A stretch of DNA of 64,000 nucleotides from an uncultured Poribacteria bacterium (GTDB lineage Bacteria > Poribacteria > WGA-4E > WGA-3G), in contig OX638352.1 of the NCBI GenBank assembly GCA_951813545.1, forward strand, positions 1 through 64,000, written 5' to 3'. The translations under genes and the position numbers were made by a program. Shown here in pieces: positions 61,331 to 64,000 of the stretch; positions within the stretch are counted from its first letter, which is position 1, and the number at the start of each line of letters is the position of its first letter. The notes under the pieces were generated by a model. The model did no database searches, was not told where the DNA came from, and saw only the letters and a list, made by a program, of their open reading frames with translations.

Positions 61331-62206
61331 CTAATCCGTTACCTGCATCTCAATATCAAAAGCCTCTTTCCGAACCCGCAGATCGAAGTACAGCAGGGTC
61401 GAACCGATGAGTGCAATCGGCATTGTGAGAGTGGCAATGAGCAGCGCAACAAAACGCTGAACAGCATAAGTAACCCATCCAGCCTCGTCTAGGGTTGGAA
61501 TAAACATGCGGCGGAGTGAATCCAACAGACCTGTCCCCCCTTCGGTTTTGACAATCCCTGCCAACGTAAGGATAAACTCAGTAGAAATGTAAAGGATAAT
61601 TGTTATCATCCCGGAGATTAGATAAATTGCTGTCACAATTCCAAGAACTCGCCACCAACTTCCTTTAACCAATTCCGTACTGCGTCCCAATGCATTCCAC
61701 GCTTTGCTCTCTTCAAGAAGGACAGGTTGACTATAGAGCGTCCACCGCACCCCAAAATAGATACCGAAAGGAATACCAATAACCGTAAGACACAAACCTC
61801 CCGCACCTAATAGCCAAAGTAAACCGCTGCCGAGATAGGACCAAAAACGGCGGGCTGCCTGTTGGAAGGCGGCTCCTGAGGTAACCTCTCTCCCTAAGTA
61901 AACCTGAGCACTCGCGTAAATTAACGCCGCAGTCACCAAAACGGCAATTACAGAAGTCGCCATTACACTGAATCCTACTATAAGGAGAATTGTACTCGTC
62001 GCAGCTTCTTGCATAAAATAGGTAGTAATTAAATCTAATGCGAATTCCAAAATCAGATAAACGGCTGCGATTTCTAACAGTAAGCGGCAGTGGTCACGAT
62101 AGATAGTAAATATCCCATCCAGAATATCCGTGAAATTCATCGATTGCAGAGGTGCCGTATCGGTTTGACTGTCATTTGTCTGTGCCAATTCGTTGTGTTC
62201 TTGCAT
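61331..62206 (-). CDS. Polytopic membrane protein
   Basis: Paralogue of 52714..53733. Confidence 0.7.
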   Translation of the reverse strand: MQEHNELAQTNDSQTDTAPLQSMNFTDILDGIFTIYRDHCRLLLEIAAVYLILEFALDLITTYFMQEAATSTILLIVGFSVMATSVIAVLVTAALIYASAQVYLGREVTSGAAFQQAARRFWSYLGSGLLWLLGAGGLCLTVIGIPFGIYFGVRWTLYSQPVLLEESKAWNALGRSTELVKGSWWRVLGIVTAIYLISGMITIILYISTEFILTLAGIVKTEGGTGLLDSLRRMFIPTLDEAGWVTYAVQRFVALLIATLTMPIALIGSTLLYFDLRVRKEAFDIEMQVTD

Positions 62207-62241
62207 GTTTTCTCCAAGGTCTGAGGGTCGTTATTCTATAA

Positions 62242-62444
62242 AACGTGAGTTTGATAATAAAAATTGAAGGGTCCCGTAGGTTGGGTAGAGCGGCGAAAGA
62301 CCAAGAACCCTTCAGTTTACCCAAAAAACGTGCTTTTCAAGGACATATTCATGGAAATAGACACAGCGAAACCCAACAATCCAACGCCGCCGTCTGAGAA
62401 TGTAGCGGGTTTCCAACTCACGTTACTTTTTTCAAACTCACGTT
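62242..62444. repeat. 203-bp inverted-repeat element, 13-bp TIR AACGTGAGTTTGA / TCAAACTCACGTT
   Basis: Perfect 13-bp inverted repeats enclosing a GTAGGTTGGGT repeat. Confidence 0.6.
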
Positions 62445-62451
62445 AGTTGAG

Positions 62452-63545
62452 ATAGGACTTACGCAATAATGTTTGACATAACCTCGTAGACGGGGTAATA
62501 TGCTCTACGAGGAGGCATCTCAATATGCTTAGACCAACACGTCTTGACTATTGTCAATATCTACTTAGCACGCCAATCAACTATACGCTGACGCATTTCG
62601 CAGAACATTGTGAAAGTTTCAGTCATGATCAGATCAACCGTTATCTCGCAGGGGACCGTCTGACCCCGCGTCTGCTTTGGGAACACGTCAAAAATGACGT
62701 GGTGTTGGCTCCCGATGGCTACCTTATCTTTGATGATACCGTCATTGATAAACGCTATGCGAAGAAGATCGCCCTCGCCCGGAGACACTATTCCGGCAAT
62801 GCTGGCGGTATCATCAACGGTATTGCTATTGTTACGTGCGTCTATGTGAATCCGAAGTTAGACCGGTATTGGTTGATTGATTACCGTATCTACGATAAAG
62901 CAGGCGATGGTAAATCGAAGTTGGATCATGTCCGAGATATGCTTTCGGTCTGTGTATACTCGCGCGACCTCGCTTTTTCAACGGTGCTGATGGATGCTTG
63001 GTATGCGAGTAAATCTCTGCTCCTTTACATTGAAAATCTTGATAAGACGTATTATGTCCCGTTGAAATGTAATCGTCTTGTTGATGATTCTGATGCTAAG
63101 AAACCCTATCAACGCATTGATTCTTTACAGTGGACAGAGGCAGAAGAAAAATCAGGCAAACGCGTAAAACTTCATAGGTTTCCCAGAGATCATAAGGTGA
63201 AAGTTTTCCGGGTGGCGTCTTCTCAACGCACGGATTCTGTCATAACCAATGACTTGAGTCAATCCGATGTGTCCGTCGTGCGACAGGTGTGCGACGTGCG
63301 CTGGAAGATTGAACAACTTCACCGCGAAGCCAAACAGTTGACAGGTTTGGAGAATTGCCAATGTCGTCTGGCGCGTATCGTTCGGAATCACATTGCCGCT
63401 GCTTTTCTGGTTTGGGTTCACCTAATGCGCAACGCTTATCAAACAGGTAAAACACTTTATCAAGTCAAACACGGATGGCTTTCTGAATATCTCTGTCAAC
63501 AACTCAAATCTCCTATGATAAAAATCAATGATGCGTAAGTCCTAT
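62452..63545 (+). mobile_element. Complete insertion sequence with perfect 14-bp TIRs (ATAGGACTTACGCA / TGCGTAAGTCCTAT)
   Basis: TIRs at 62452-62465 and 63532-63545 flank one transposase ORF; GAG on both outer sides as a possible 3-bp target duplication. Confidence 0.85.
62525..63538 (+). CDS. DDE transposase (IS4/IS701-like)
   Basis: LIFDDTVIDKRYAKKIALARRHYSG, STVLMDAWYASKSLL, WKIEQLHREAKQLTGLENCQCR; stop codon lies inside the right TIR. Confidence 0.87.
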   Translation: MLRPTRLDYCQYLLSTPINYTLTHFAEHCESFSHDQINRYLAGDRLTPRLLWEHVKNDVVLAPDGYLIFDDTVIDKRYAKKIALARRHYSGNAGGIINGIAIVTCVYVNPKLDRYWLIDYRIYDKAGDGKSKLDHVRDMLSVCVYSRDLAFSTVLMDAWYASKSLLLYIENLDKTYYVPLKCNRLVDDSDAKKPYQRIDSLQWTEAEEKSGKRVKLHRFPRDHKVKVFRVASSQRTDSVITNDLSQSDVSVVRQVCDVRWKIEQLHREAKQLTGLENCQCRLARIVRNHIAAAFLVWVHLMRNAYQTGKTLYQVKHGWLSEYLCQQLKSPMIKINDA

Positions 63546-63673
63546 GAGAGTTTCGTCTGAATAATGATGCGGGAACTCGCAGGAAACTCTCTGAACCACG
63601 ATGGACCGCAATCGCTTGTAAACATAATCTATACAAAGTTAAGCAATAATGGCCTGAATTAGGTCTACCGGAA

Positions 63674-64000
63674 CTATGGATCATAATGCGTCAAAACCCG
63701 TAGGGCACCACGCTTTACAAAGGTAAGCCATCCTAATTGTATATTACCACCTGCTTCAAGTCTGGTTCGTCCAACTAACACAAGTCCTTTACCTTCATCA
63801 GTATGGGCGACCAAGACAGTATGCTCCTCATTTACTGCAAAGGTATCCCGCGGAAATTCGAGACCGACGCGTAGTTTTATCGCACGATTAAATAATTCTT
63901 CGACCAAATCATCGTTACCATTTGCCGAAGCTTCCAACAGATCGCTGAATGCTGGGTCCCTAGGGACCGTATTCCCATGGACTGTAACCTCAAATGTCTC
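63674..64000 (-). CDS. Hypothetical protein, C-terminal part (runs off window end)
   Basis: Frame open to base 64000 (ETFEVTVHGNTVPRDPAFSDLLEASANGNDD...). Confidence 0.5.
   Translation of the reverse strand, partial: ETFEVTVHGNTVPRDPAFSDLLEASANGNDDLVEELFNRAIKLRVGLEFPRDTFAVNEEHTVLVAHTDEGKGLVLVGRTRLEAGGNIQLGWLTFVKRGALRVLTHYDP

Noticed and set aside
1-64000. Global reassignment of TGA to Trp or Gly
   Set aside because: Many well-defined genes (truA, sspD-like, PhyH, others) end properly at TGA and use TGG for Trp, so in-frame TGAs need local explanations.

Overview
The window is a gene-dense bacterial chromosomal segment. Type I dockerin repeats, PhyH-family dioxygenases, DUF1080, LamG and large amounts of palindromic intergenic repeat suggest a Candidatus Poribacteria-like MAG; that placement is inference. 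Housekeeping and metabolic genes include truA (5' truncated), murA, hisD, uppP, ispG, hisC and mutY. There is also an envelope/polysaccharide block and a MoxR-DUF58-DUF4350-DUF4129-SpoIIM membrane cluster flanked by a duplicated pair of membrane proteins. The two strongest signals are: (1) two adjacent secreted dockerin-thioredoxin fusion genes, each with a single in-frame TGA exactly at the first Cys position of the thioredoxin CxxC motif (UPFC and UPSC), i.e. candidate selenoproteins that ordinary gene calling splits in two; (2) an Ssp-type DNA phosphorothioation locus (DUF4007 SspB, large ATPase SspC, PAPS-reductase-like SspD) followed directly by an HNH endonuclease with a sulfur-binding-domain-like N-terminus, where sspB carries two in-frame TGA codons and no frameshift. 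The intergenic space also holds several families of short structured repeats: GTAG-preceded hairpins with compensatory stem changes, four-hairpin arrays ending in ATGTCTATAG, a TATAGTAAAA-ended MITE-like family, degenerate heptamer repeats, and one IS with perfect 14-bp terminal inverted repeats. All readings are by eye; no database search or folding was run.
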